From: Swingsia samuiensis
GTDB taxonomy: Bacteria; Pseudomonadota; Alphaproteobacteria; Acetobacterales; Acetobacteraceae
Reading direction: 5' to 3'
DNA: 64,000 bases
Assembly: GCF_006542355.1 (NCBI RefSeq)
Contig: NZ_CP038141.1
Coordinates: 1,432,001-1,496,000, forward strand
A model generated the notes under the pieces. That model ran no database searches, was not told the origin of the DNA, and was given only the letters and a program-made list of their open reading frames with translations. Shown here one piece after another: positions 54,337 to 62,809 of the stretch. Position 1 is the first letter of the stretch. Each line of letters starts with the position of its first letter. Made by a program: the position numbers and the translations under genes.

Positions 54337-55428
54337 ATGACAGCTTCTTCCTCTTTTAATCCTCCTAATCGTGTCTTGAAGCCAATTGATCTTGGCCAAG
54401 GGATTGTTATTGATGATCCCGTTATTCTTGCGCCTATGTCGGGTGTAACGGATTTGCCGTTTCGGCAGTTGGCGCGAGATTTAGGTGCAGGGCTTGTCGT
54501 GTCAGAGATGATCGCATCTTGGGCGATGATTCGTGAGAATGAAAATACGATGCGCATGGCCCGTATGGCAGAGCGCGGGCCAAATGCCGTTCAGCTTGCG
54601 GGGTGTGATCCAGATGCAATGGCTCAAGCTGCAAAAATTGCTGTTGATGGAGGAGCCAATCTTGTTGATATCAACTTTGGCTGCCCAGTAAAAAAGGTTG
54701 CTGTTGGGCAAATGGCTGGTTCCGCCCTAATGCGTGATGAGCAGCAGGCTGGGCGGTTGTTGGAAGCAACCGTGAAAGCGGTGAATGTTCCCGTCACATT
54801 GAAAATGCGTATGGGGTGGGACCACAATTCACTCAACGCTCCAAGATTGGCTAAAATTGCAGAAGAAAGCGGAGTAAAGCTGGTCACGGTTCATGGCCGA
54901 ACCCGTCAGATGTTTTATAATGGCAAAGCGGATTGGGAGTTTGTTAAGACGGTAAAAGACGCTGTTGCTTTGCCAGTCATTGTGAACGGAGATATTAACA
55001 CCATCCGTGATGCCCGTATGGCTCTTTATCAGTCGGGCGCTGATGGGGTGATGATTGGACGTGGGTGCTATGGCCGACCTTGGTTTACAGCTCAGGTCGC
55101 AGGGTCCCTCAAAACTGGGCAAGACATTCCCGATCCAGATTTGGCAACGGAGAAGGAAATCGTTTTACGGCATTATCGTATGATGTTGGATCATTTCGGA
55201 GAGCGACCTGGGCTACGTTTAGCCCGTAAGCATGTGTCTTGGTATTCAGCCGGATTGCCGGGGTCTGCTCAATTCCGCTCCACGATTAATCGGATTGATA
55301 ATGCGCCAGAGGCGATCACTCTTCTTACAGATTTTTATGATCGTCATCTTGAAGCTGGTGTTATGCGCGATCGGGAGGTTGGGCCTGCGGCGAGTATGGG
55401 GCGCAACAACTCTCAAGAAGCTGCATAA
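54337..55428 (+). CDS. dusB: tRNA-dihydrouridine synthase DusB
   Basis: This 363-residue FMN enzyme reduces uridines in the tRNA D-loop. '[22 protein letters not shown]' opens the TIM barrel, '[12 protein letters not shown]' carries the catalytic C116, and '[18 protein letters not shown]', 'VIVNGDI' and '[16 protein letters not shown]' follow. In Alphaproteobacteria this gene (also called nifR3) classically heads the dusB-ntrB-ntrC-ntrY-ntrX run; here ntrB is absent and the next gene is a reduced ntrC. Confidence 0.95.
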   Translation: MTASSSFNPPNRVLKPIDLGQGIVIDDPVILAPMSGVTDLPFRQLARDLGAGLVVSEMIASWAMIRENENTMRMARMAERGPNAVQLAGCDPDAMAQAAKIAVDGGANLVDINFGCPVKKVAVGQMAGSALMRDEQQAGRLLEATVKAVNVPVTLKMRMGWDHNSLNAPRLAKIAEESGVKLVTVHGRTRQMFYNGKADWEFVKTVKDAVALPVIVNGDINTIRDARMALYQSGADGVMIGRGCYGRPWFTAQVAGSLKTGQDIPDPDLATEKEIVLRHYRMMLDHFGERPGLRLARKHVSWYSAGLPGSAQFRSTINRIDNAPEAITLLTDFYDRHLEAGVMRDREVGPAASMGRNNSQEAA

Positions 55429-55452
55429 GCTCAATGATCTTGATGGTGTGTT

Positions 55453-56181
55453 TTGAATAAGATTGCATTGCGGTTAAAAGAGGTCGTTCCTGGGCAAGAG
55501 CTAAGGCATGCTTTCCTTTGCGGAACATCTTACGATGTAAGGCATGAATTTGCTCGATTATTACACACGCATGGGATGCACTCAGAAGGGCCATTTATCG
55601 TTGCTTCCTTAATGTCCTTACCCAGTGTTCTACGAGATAAATCGTTATTTGGAGCTGAGCAATCAGGTTGGATTGAACAGGCCAGAGGCGGTACATTACT
55701 ATTGGATGAATTAGATGGCCTTTCACTTGCTTCACAGCATCGGTTTGTTGACGCAATTATTGGCTTGGGAGCAGAGTTGCGAGTGATTGTTGGGAGCCGT
55801 TATGAGTGGGATCTGCTCATGACAAGCGGTGCATTGCATGATGAGCTCAAGAAATGGATGCTGCAATTCTCTCCCCATCAAATTTTTAGTGCAGGAAAAA
55901 TTAAAGAACTTTACCCGGACGCTCGTAGGCATGAGCGAACAACGTCAAAGTCTTTGAGTGTTGCTTTAAGGGAGTATGTTGAAAGGATTTTGGAAACAGA
56001 AAGTGAAGATTTGCATACGCATTTTATCGAGAAAGTAGAGAGACCTCTTATAACAGCCGTTTTAAAATACACATCAGGCAATCAGTTAAAAGCGTCGAGT
56101 ATTCTAGGGTTAAATCGTAACACGTTAAGAAAAAAAATTCAGAGTTTGGGAATACAGATATCAAAGGGAAGCAACGAGTGA
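55453..56181 (+). CDS. Degenerate NtrC: truncated AAA+ remnant with intact Fis-type HTH
   Basis: This 242-residue protein sits where ntrB-ntrC normally lie. The receiver domain is gone. The AAA+ region (~10-150) keeps recognisable 'SLFGAEQ' (64-70) and Walker B 'GGTLLLDELDGL' (79-90). The Walker A position reads 'CGTSYDVRHEF' with no GKE/GKT, and the GAFTGA sigma-54 loop between SLFG and the Walker B block is deleted. The C-terminus (195-240) is by contrast a nearly perfect NtrC end: 'VERPLITAVLKYTSGNQLKA' continuing into 'LGLNRNTLRKKIQSLGI'. ATP hydrolysis and sigma-54 activation should be lost, leaving a Fis-like DNA-binding protein. The TTG start lies 24 bp after dusB and the stop is 11 bp before ntrY. 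It is a full-length ORF, not an obvious frameshift product. Confidence 0.85.
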   Translation: MNKIALRLKEVVPGQELRHAFLCGTSYDVRHEFARLLHTHGMHSEGPFIVASLMSLPSVLRDKSLFGAEQSGWIEQARGGTLLLDELDGLSLASQHRFVDAIIGLGAELRVIVGSRYEWDLLMTSGALHDELKKWMLQFSPHQIFSAGKIKELYPDARRHERTTSKSLSVALREYVERILETESEDLHTHFIEKVERPLITAVLKYTSGNQLKASSILGLNRNTLRKKIQSLGIQISKGSNE

Positions 56182-56192
56182 GGAGAGGCGTC

Positions 56193-58541
56193 ATGCGGCA
56201 TGCTTGGGAGCGTTTGTGTAGTACGCGTAGTGCCGTTGTGTTGACCGTAATGGCGTTAATTCTAGCTTTTGCTACTTTCGTTGTCTTGGCTGGGGGGATG
56301 TCGATTGCATATCGTCCCCAAGTTCAGGTTATTATTTTCTTCCTTGATTCACTTATGGTGATGTTAATTTCGGCAGTCACGGTCGGTCAGATTGGGAAAA
56401 TGTTAGATGAGCGGCGGCTAGGTTTCGCTGGTGCTCGACTGCATGTCCGATTGATTACTCTCTTTGGGGTCGTGGCTGTTCTTCCAACAATTGTCGTTGG
56501 TGCTGTTGCCGCGTTGTTTTTCCATTATGGGGTTGAGATCTGGTTTTCTAACCGTGTGAAGACGGCTTTAAATGAAGCGCGCTCGGTTGCGGCTGGGTAT
56601 TTGCAAGAACATAATGATAATATTCGTACAGAAGCGTTTGCTTTGGCCAATACGCTTATTTCAATTCAGAATGACGAACTTTTCACGCATGGGACAGATT
56701 TGTTTCATAATCCGGCCCGCCTGCAAGAACTATTAGGGGATGAAGTTTATGAGCGTGGTTTAACGGAAGCTGAAGTATTTGACCCTCTGACGAATAAAGT
56801 TTTGGCAGTAGGGGGGCTTTTGGGATCAGCGGATATGAATTCTCATCCACCGCTCCCCCCTAAATCAGTCGTGGAAATGGCACGAGCCGGAGATGTAGCT
56901 ATTCTGGATCGTCCTGACCAACGTATGATCAGGGCAATTATTTCCTTAAGTGGTAATTCAGGGCTGATGTTAATTATTTCCCGTCCTGTAGATCCTGATA
57001 TCGTAGAGCACATGCGTCGAACAGATAAGCTCGTGCAGGATTATCAATACATGATTGATAATCGTGGAAAAACTCAGGTAACGGTTGTTGTTATTTTTGG
57101 CCTGATGGGGCTTCTCGTTCTTGCTGTTGGAATGTTGACAGGGCTTTCGTTAGCGAACCGGATTGCTAACCCTCTTGGACTGCTTATTTTAGCTGTAACG
57201 CGAATTTCGCAAGGGGATTTGGGGGTGCGTGTGCCAGTCCCTGCTGTGGCAAATAATAAAGATGATGAAGTAACGGGTTTATCACGTGCGTTTAATCAAA
57301 TGACGGATCAGCTGGAGAGCCAGCGTTTTGAACTGATGCGCGTGTATGATGATATTAATGAACGCCGGCGGTTTACAGAAACGGTGCTATCGGGTGTCTC
57401 TGCTGGCGTTATTGGATTGGATCGGCAACAGATTATTGAATTGCCTAACCGTGCGGCATCAAGCGTCTTGCAGCGTGACCTTCAGCCTGCAATCGGATTG
57501 AAACTGGCAGAAAGAGTGCCAGAGTTTTCTGATTTGTTAGAGAAAGCCAATCAGTCCCCTGACCGGATTCATACTCAAGAAGTTCAGGTGGATATTCATG
57601 GCGCTGAAAAGCCGGGAGGGCCGGGAGAAGGGGGAGGAGCAGGTGCTGGGCGAACATTGCTCGTTCGTATTGTTGCAGAGTTTCGAGAGGCTGAGGTGCA
57701 AGGGTATGTCGTTACCTTTGATGATATAACGGACTTGCAATCGGCTCAGAGGAAAGCAGCTTGGGCGGATGTCGCGCGAAGAATTGCTCATGAAATTAAA
57801 AACCCATTAACTCCCATTCAGCTTGCTGCTGAAAGATTAAAAAGACGTTTTTTAAAAGAAATCACCAGTGATCCAGAAATTTATGTACAACTGGTGGATA
57901 CAATTGTGCGCCAGGTTGGGGATATAGGGCGTATGGTTGATGAGTTTTCAGCTTTTGCGCGGATGCCTCAACCTATCATACAGGCGGAAGATTTTTCTCG
58001 TATTTGCCGAGAGGCTCTTATCCTGCAAAGAAATGCACATCCTAATATTTTATATGAGACATTAAACTTTCCCGTGTCCGGGCCTTTGGTCAAATGTGAT
58101 AGAAGATTAATCGGTCAGGCATTAACGAATTTGTTGCAGAATGCGGCAGATGCCATCCTGATGGTAGAACAAGGAAAACAAGATGAATGTTTTTCTGGGC
58201 AAGAGCTGCAACCTATTGGACATATTGTAATGAATATGTACCTTAAAGAAGGACAGGCCGTTTTAGAGATCGATGATGACGGGGTTGGTTTGCCGACAGG
58301 TGAACGACATCGTTTGACGGAACCGTATGTAACGCATAAAGCAAAGGGAACGGGTCTTGGTCTTGCGATCGTTAAAAAGATTATGGAAGACCATGGGGGA
58401 ATATTATTGTTATCAGATCGAGAATCACAATCGACAAACATAAGGCGGGGGACGCGCGTTACATTGTCTCTCCCGTTAAATGATACCATGATCGAAGGTG
58501 AGCATCAGGATAGCGTAAAAGAGGAAGAGGGCCGGGCATAG
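56193..58541 (+). CDS. ntrY: Sensor histidine kinase NtrY
   Basis: This 782-residue membrane kinase has N-terminal helices (~15-40, ~48-70, ~85-110), a long extracytoplasmic segment (~115-285), another helix (~290-312), a HAMP domain (~315-370), a PAS domain (~385-510), HisKA with H533 in 'RRIAHEIKNPLTPIQLAAER', and an HATPase with 'LLQNAADAIL', 'DDGVGLP' and 'GTGLGLAIVKKIMEDHGG'. NtrY phosphorylates NtrX and senses redox or nitrogen-related cues in other Alphaproteobacteria. A Gly-rich insert (~472-490) interrupts the PAS domain. The ATG at 56193 has GAGGAGAGG just upstream, better than the GTG at 56178 that overlaps the previous stop. Confidence 0.93.
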   Translation: MRHAWERLCSTRSAVVLTVMALILAFATFVVLAGGMSIAYRPQVQVIIFFLDSLMVMLISAVTVGQIGKMLDERRLGFAGARLHVRLITLFGVVAVLPTIVVGAVAALFFHYGVEIWFSNRVKTALNEARSVAAGYLQEHNDNIRTEAFALANTLISIQNDELFTHGTDLFHNPARLQELLGDEVYERGLTEAEVFDPLTNKVLAVGGLLGSADMNSHPPLPPKSVVEMARAGDVAILDRPDQRMIRAIISLSGNSGLMLIISRPVDPDIVEHMRRTDKLVQDYQYMIDNRGKTQVTVVVIFGLMGLLVLAVGMLTGLSLANRIANPLGLLILAVTRISQGDLGVRVPVPAVANNKDDEVTGLSRAFNQMTDQLESQRFELMRVYDDINERRRFTETVLSGVSAGVIGLDRQQIIELPNRAASSVLQRDLQPAIGLKLAERVPEFSDLLEKANQSPDRIHTQEVQVDIHGAEKPGGPGEGGGAGAGRTLLVRIVAEFREAEVQGYVVTFDDITDLQSAQRKAAWADVARRIAHEIKNPLTPIQLAAERLKRRFLKEITSDPEIYVQLVDTIVRQVGDIGRMVDEFSAFARMPQPIIQAEDFSRICREALILQRNAHPNILYETLNFPVSGPLVKCDRRLIGQALTNLLQNAADAILMVEQGKQDECFSGQELQPIGHIVMNMYLKEGQAVLEIDDDGVGLPTGERHRLTEPYVTHKAKGTGLGLAIVKKIMEDHGGILLLSDRESQSTNIRRGTRVTLSLPLNDTMIEGEHQDSVKEEEGRA

Positions 58542-59939
58542 ATGGAGCACGAAATCCTGATCGTTGATGACGAACCAGATATTCGGTTTCTTATTGAAGG
58601 TATCCTGAATGATGAGGGATATGTAACACGTTCGGCGGCTAATTCCGATCAGGCATTGGAGTTGTTTCGTAAACATCGTCCATCCTTAGTTATTCTTGAT
58701 ATTTGGCTTCAGGGATCACGGCATGATGGTATTGAGTTGCTCAAATTCATTAAAGCAGAAGAGCCTGAACTCCCGGTCTTGATGATTTCCGGGCATGGAA
58801 CAATAGAGACAGCTGTTTCAAGTTTGAAACATGGGGCCTATGATTTCATAGAAAAACCATTCCAATCAGATCGATTGCTGGTTGTGGTACAAAGAGCATT
58901 AGAAGCTGCCCGTCTTAAGCGAGAGAATGCAGAGCTACGGCTAAAAGCTGGTCCTGAAAGTGATTTATTTGGTGATGGTCCGACGATCTCCGTTATTCGT
59001 GGTCAAATTGAACGTGTCGCCCCAACGAATTCGCGTGTTTTGATTACTGGTCCTGCAGGGGCAGGGAAGGAAGTTGCTGCGCGTATGCTTCATGCGCGTT
59101 CACGTCGTGCAGAGGCTCCCTTTATTGCATTAAATTGTGCCACTTTAGCGCCGAGCCGTTTTGAAGAAGCACTTTTTGGAATTGAAGGGGAGAATGGTCA
59201 GCCGACGCGCCGAGGGGTGTTGGAGCGCGCCCATAAAGGAACGTTGCTGCTTGATGAAGTGGCGGATATGCCTTTGGAGACACAAGGTAAAATTGTTCGT
59301 GCTTTGCAAGATCAGAGCTTTGAACGTGTTGGAGGAAATACGCGTATAAAAGTTGATATACGTGTTATAGCGACAACGAACCGTGATTTGCAGACAGAGA
59401 TTGCTGAGCGGCGTTTCCGAGAGGATCTTTATTATCGTTTGGCTGTCGTTCCGTTGAAAATGCCTTCTCTAAGAGAGCGTCGAGAAGATATTCCGAGCCT
59501 TGCTCATCATTTTCTTTCGCGTAGTGCTCAAACTTCAGGGCTTCCTATGCGTGAATTATCGGTTGATGCATTGGCCGCACTGCAAGCTTATGACTGGCCT
59601 GGTAATTTGAGAGAGTTGAAGAATCTGATGGAGAGGCTTCTGATTATGATGCCAGGGAGTGGGGAGCCTATTCGGGCAGATATGCTCCCTGCGGATATGG
59701 GACAGCAGGCACCATCTATGACACGCTTGAACTCAGGGGCAGATGTAATGAGCCTGCCATTGAGAGAAGCACGAGATCAGTTCGAGACGCAGTATCTGCA
59801 GGTGCAATTAATGCGATTTGGTGGCAATATTAGCCGGACTGCCAATTTTGTGTGTATGGAACGCAGTGCCTTACACCGTAAATTAAAGCAGCTTGGGGTG
59901 ACAATGAATGAGGATCGTGCGGCGTCGCCTGAGAATTGA
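58542..59939 (+). CDS. ntrX: Response regulator NtrX
   Basis: This 465-residue NtrC-class regulator has a receiver (~1-125) with phospho-acceptor D53 in 'LVILDIWLQGSRHDGIELL'. The AAA+ domain (~140-380) has Walker A 'ITGPAGAGKEVAARM' (170-177) and 'GTLLLDEVADMPLETQGKI'. A Fis-type HTH (~420-460) ends 'SALHRKLKQLGV'. The sigma-54-contacting GAFTGA loop is replaced by 'GIEGENGQPTRRGVLE', as is known for NtrX proteins, so it probably does not activate sigma-54. The ATG comes 1 bp after the ntrY stop. hfq follows 39 bp later, the order typical of Alphaproteobacteria. Confidence 0.95.
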   Translation: MEHEILIVDDEPDIRFLIEGILNDEGYVTRSAANSDQALELFRKHRPSLVILDIWLQGSRHDGIELLKFIKAEEPELPVLMISGHGTIETAVSSLKHGAYDFIEKPFQSDRLLVVVQRALEAARLKRENAELRLKAGPESDLFGDGPTISVIRGQIERVAPTNSRVLITGPAGAGKEVAARMLHARSRRAEAPFIALNCATLAPSRFEEALFGIEGENGQPTRRGVLERAHKGTLLLDEVADMPLETQGKIVRALQDQSFERVGGNTRIKVDIRVIATTNRDLQTEIAERRFREDLYYRLAVVPLKMPSLRERREDIPSLAHHFLSRSAQTSGLPMRELSVDALAALQAYDWPGNLRELKNLMERLLIMMPGSGEPIRADMLPADMGQQAPSMTRLNSGADVMSLPLREARDQFETQYLQVQLMRFGGNISRTANFVCMERSALHRKLKQLGVTMNEDRAASPEN

Positions 59940-59978
59940 TATGGATAAAGAAATTTTATGATGAATGAGATAAGATAA

Positions 59979-60236
59979 GTGAATTCAGAACTCTCTTCGT
60001 ATGTGGATAAACCAATGGCGATTCAAGAAGCCTTTCTTCAGCATCTTTATGAACAGGAAATGTCAGTAACTGTGTTTCTTGTGAACGGTGTAAAACTACA
60101 AGGTGTTGTGGCACAGTTTGATCAGCATACGCTGCTTTTACGAAGAGATGGCCATGTTCAGCTTGTTTATAAGCATGCTGTAAGTACGATTATGCCTGCG
60201 GGAATGTTGCCGCGTTTATTGGATAGTGCGTCGTGA
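59979..60236 (+). CDS. hfq: RNA chaperone Hfq
   Basis: This 85-residue Sm-like hexameric RNA chaperone mediates small RNA-mRNA pairing. '[20 protein letters not shown]' and '[20 protein letters not shown]' form Sm1, and '[12 protein letters not shown]' is Sm2 with the poly-U-binding Lys-His pair. The C-terminal tail is very short. The GTG at 59979 gives the listed length; an ATG at 60015 would give a product closer in start to E. coli Hfq. The stop overlaps the hflX GTG by 4 bp. Confidence 0.95.
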   Translation: MNSELSSYVDKPMAIQEAFLQHLYEQEMSVTVFLVNGVKLQGVVAQFDQHTLLLRRDGHVQLVYKHAVSTIMPAGMLPRLLDSAS

Positions 60237-61540
60237 GTGGATTTGAGACGAAGAAAGCTGCCACGCGGGCGGCAGTTATTCTTCCTTGGGAGAAAACAGG
60301 CCCTCAAGAAGATGTAAGAGCGGCAGATGCTCGTTTGGAAGAAGCTGTTGGGTTGACGGCCTCTATTGGGCTTGTTGTTGTGCGTCAGGCAACACTTTTA
60401 CTGCGAGCAAGACGCCCTGCTACGCTTTTGGGAAGTGGTCAGGTTGAACAGTTAGCAGAAGCGGTTGAAGAAGATAAAGTTGATGTGGTGATTATCGATG
60501 CCAGACTTTCGCCGGGTCAGCAGCGTAATCTTGAGAAGGCTTTAAACTGTAAGGTTTTAGATCGAACCGGGCTTATTTTGGATATTTTTGGAGCACGTGC
60601 CGCCACACGAGAAGGTGTGCTTCAGGTTGAATTGGCACATTTAGAATATCAGCGTTCTCGCCTTGTGAGGTTATGGACCCATTTGGAGCGTCAAAGAGGC
60701 GGGTTCGGGTTTTTGGGTGGTCCGGGTGAAACCCAGATGGAAGCGGACCGTCGGATGTTGGCCGAACGTATCGGGAAGATCAAAAAAGAACTTGAGCAAG
60801 TTCGACGGACACGCGGTTTGCACCGTGATGCGCGCAAACGTGTTCCTTTTCCCATTGTCGCATTGGTGGGGTATACGAATGCGGGGAAATCAACACTGTT
60901 TAATGCTCTGACAGGTGCCTCCGTGCATGCGCAGGATCAGTTGTTTGCAACGTTGGATCCTACCATGCGGGGTGTTCGCTTGCCTTCCGGGCGTAATATT
61001 ATCCTTTCTGACACGGTTGGCTTTATTAGTGAGTTGCCTACAGAATTAATCGCTGCTTTTAGAGCGACGTTGGAGGAAGTTTCCCAAGCCGATGTAATTT
61101 TGCATGTGCGTGATATTGTGCATCCTGATAGCGCAGCGCAACGGGCTGATGTGCTGAATGTATTAGATGGTATGGTGCGTGATGGCATGCTGGATGCGCA
61201 GTGGCCCGAGAGAACGATTGAAGTTTTAAATAAAGCAGATTTATTAGGGGGCATAGAAGCTGTTCCAAAGCGTGAAAATGCGATCGCAATATCTGCCATT
61301 ACAGGGGAAGGTATCCCTGACCTGTTTGAAGCACTGGATCAGTTTTTAACGCGCACTATGTTGACTATGACAGCCCGCTTGTCATTGACGGATGGGGCTG
61401 CTTTGGCGTGGTTATATGAGCATGGTGAAGTGATAGAACGCCTGGATCATGAAGATGGGATGGATATTCAGGTCAGGTTATTCGCGGCAGATCGAGAGCG
61501 GTTTGAAATACATTATCCAGATCGTTTTATAGATGTGTGA
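60233..61540 (+). CDS. hflX: GTPase HflX
   Basis: This 435-residue ribosome-associated GTPase splits stalled or heat-damaged 70S ribosomes. The N-terminal domain has '[20 protein letters not shown]' and '[21 protein letters not shown]', followed by the helical linker '[20 protein letters not shown]'. The G domain has G1 '[19 protein letters not shown]', G3 '[12 protein letters not shown]' and G4 'VLNKADLL'. The GTG start overlaps hfq (GTGA), the standard hfq-hflX pairing. The last 28 bp overlap the convergent OpgC-like gene. Confidence 0.95.
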   Translation: MSGFETKKAATRAAVILPWEKTGPQEDVRAADARLEEAVGLTASIGLVVVRQATLLLRARRPATLLGSGQVEQLAEAVEEDKVDVVIIDARLSPGQQRNLEKALNCKVLDRTGLILDIFGARAATREGVLQVELAHLEYQRSRLVRLWTHLERQRGGFGFLGGPGETQMEADRRMLAERIGKIKKELEQVRRTRGLHRDARKRVPFPIVALVGYTNAGKSTLFNALTGASVHAQDQLFATLDPTMRGVRLPSGRNIILSDTVGFISELPTELIAAFRATLEEVSQADVILHVRDIVHPDSAAQRADVLNVLDGMVRDGMLDAQWPERTIEVLNKADLLGGIEAVPKRENAIAISAITGEGIPDLFEALDQFLTRTMLTMTARLSLTDGAALAWLYEHGEVIERLDHEDGMDIQVRLFAADRERFEIHYPDRFIDV

Positions 61541-62676
61541 ATGGATGTCGCGGTTCGGGCTGCTTTAGCTTTTTGGCGGGCTTTGTCGAGAGGAATCGCT
61601 AATGCATACGTAAGAGAAAAGCCGACTATATTGAGGATGATTTGTAAGAAAATACCCGTTCCAAAGGTGGAGAAAACAAGTCGTCCTAGAAGATCCAGAA
61701 CAGTACCAAAAGAGAATACTTCGAGGGAATTTCGTCCGAGAAGAGCGAATGCTTGACCCAGCTTGGTTGTGGCAAGTTCCTTCATTTTTTGAGATGATTG
61801 CACCAAGTAAAAAATAGACATGATGTCCAGTAGTCGCCAAGGGGCGAGGGTGGCTTTTCCTATGCTGGGAGGGACGGGGAAAAGGCGTAAAGCGCCAAGG
61901 TGCCAATATTCATATGGGAAACATAGAATGAAGGCGCCAAAGAGATAAGACCAACAAATGAATTTAAGCCATCGATACGAAGGCAGGCTTCCATGGTTTG
62001 AGGTTGCCCATACAGCGCCTAAAATTCCTAGAATATAGAGTAACTGCCAGCCGAAAGGGTTGAGATACCAACCATTAGGGTCCAGCCAATTCGGGATGGT
62101 GAGGTGAGGATCAATGTTTGCAATTGCCCAGATGATTATGCTTGAGGCTAATAAGAGCCAAACACTCTTTTTGAGAACCATATAAATTAAAGGGAAAAGA
62201 GCTAGTAAAACGATATAAAGAGGTAGAATGTTTAAATAGCTGGGGAGCGCATCAAAAGTGAGGATACGCCACACCCAATCATATCCGTGAGCTAATTGGG
62301 GTTCTAAAATATATTCTGGGACAGGCTGATAATGGCGCCAGTGTCTTACTGTCCAAATAAAGATAAATGTCAGCCCGGTTTGATAAATATATAGCTTTAA
62401 GCATCGGCTGAAAATACGTTGAAAACCAGTGAGCCAACCTTGTCGATCAATAAGACGCCCATAAGCAAGAAAAGACGCATACCCTGCTAGCATAACAAAT
62501 ATCTCAGCAGCGTCTGCAAAACTGAAGTTTCTTATTGTAATGCGATTAGCGAGATCATCAGGGACATGGTCTGCCAGCATCATGAGCAGGGCGAGGCCAC
62601 GTAAAGCATCGACACGATGATCTCGAAGATGTTTTTTAGGAGGGTTTGAAGTTAAAGATGGGGTCGACGCTTGCAT
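61513..62676 (-). CDS. OpgC-like membrane acyltransferase family protein
   Basis: This ~387-residue polytopic membrane protein has about ten transmembrane helices. The N-terminal 'HRVDALRGLALLMMLADHVP' and 'FSFADAAEIFVMLAGYASFLAYGR' are the OpgC (glucan succinyltransferase-like) signature; a His and Asp in the first helix are typical of membrane acyltransferases. OpgC modifies osmoregulated periplasmic glucans in other Proteobacteria. No opgG/opgH is visible here, so the acceptor is unknown. I chose the ATG at 62676; a TTG at 62703 is possible. It overlaps hflX convergently by 28 bp with no terminator. Confidence 0.85.
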   Translation of the reverse strand: MQASTPSLTSNPPKKHLRDHRVDALRGLALLMMLADHVPDDLANRITIRNFSFADAAEIFVMLAGYASFLAYGRLIDRQGWLTGFQRIFSRCLKLYIYQTGLTFIFIWTVRHWRHYQPVPEYILEPQLAHGYDWVWRILTFDALPSYLNILPLYIVLLALFPLIYMVLKKSVWLLLASSIIIWAIANIDPHLTIPNWLDPNGWYLNPFGWQLLYILGILGAVWATSNHGSLPSYRWLKFICWSYLFGAFILCFPYEYWHLGALRLFPVPPSIGKATLAPWRLLDIMSIFYLVQSSQKMKELATTKLGQAFALLGRNSLEVFSFGTVLDLLGRLVFSTFGTGIFLQIILNIVGFSLTYALAIPLDKARQKAKAARTATSIHTSIKRSG

Positions 62677-62809
62677 TGGTATGAATAAGTCCAAAGGAAG
62701 CAAGAGTAATTACATTGTTTCCTATTTATTAAAATATAAAAAATAATCACGCGTAAAGCACTTCTATTATAACATTTAGTTTATTATTTAATTTTTTATG
62801 AAGTTCACC

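Noticed and set aside
58542-59939. Loss of GAFTGA in NtrX as a novel degeneration.
   Set aside because: NtrX proteins of Alphaproteobacteria are already known to lack this loop, so it is ordinary for the family, unlike the changes in the neighbouring NtrC remnant.
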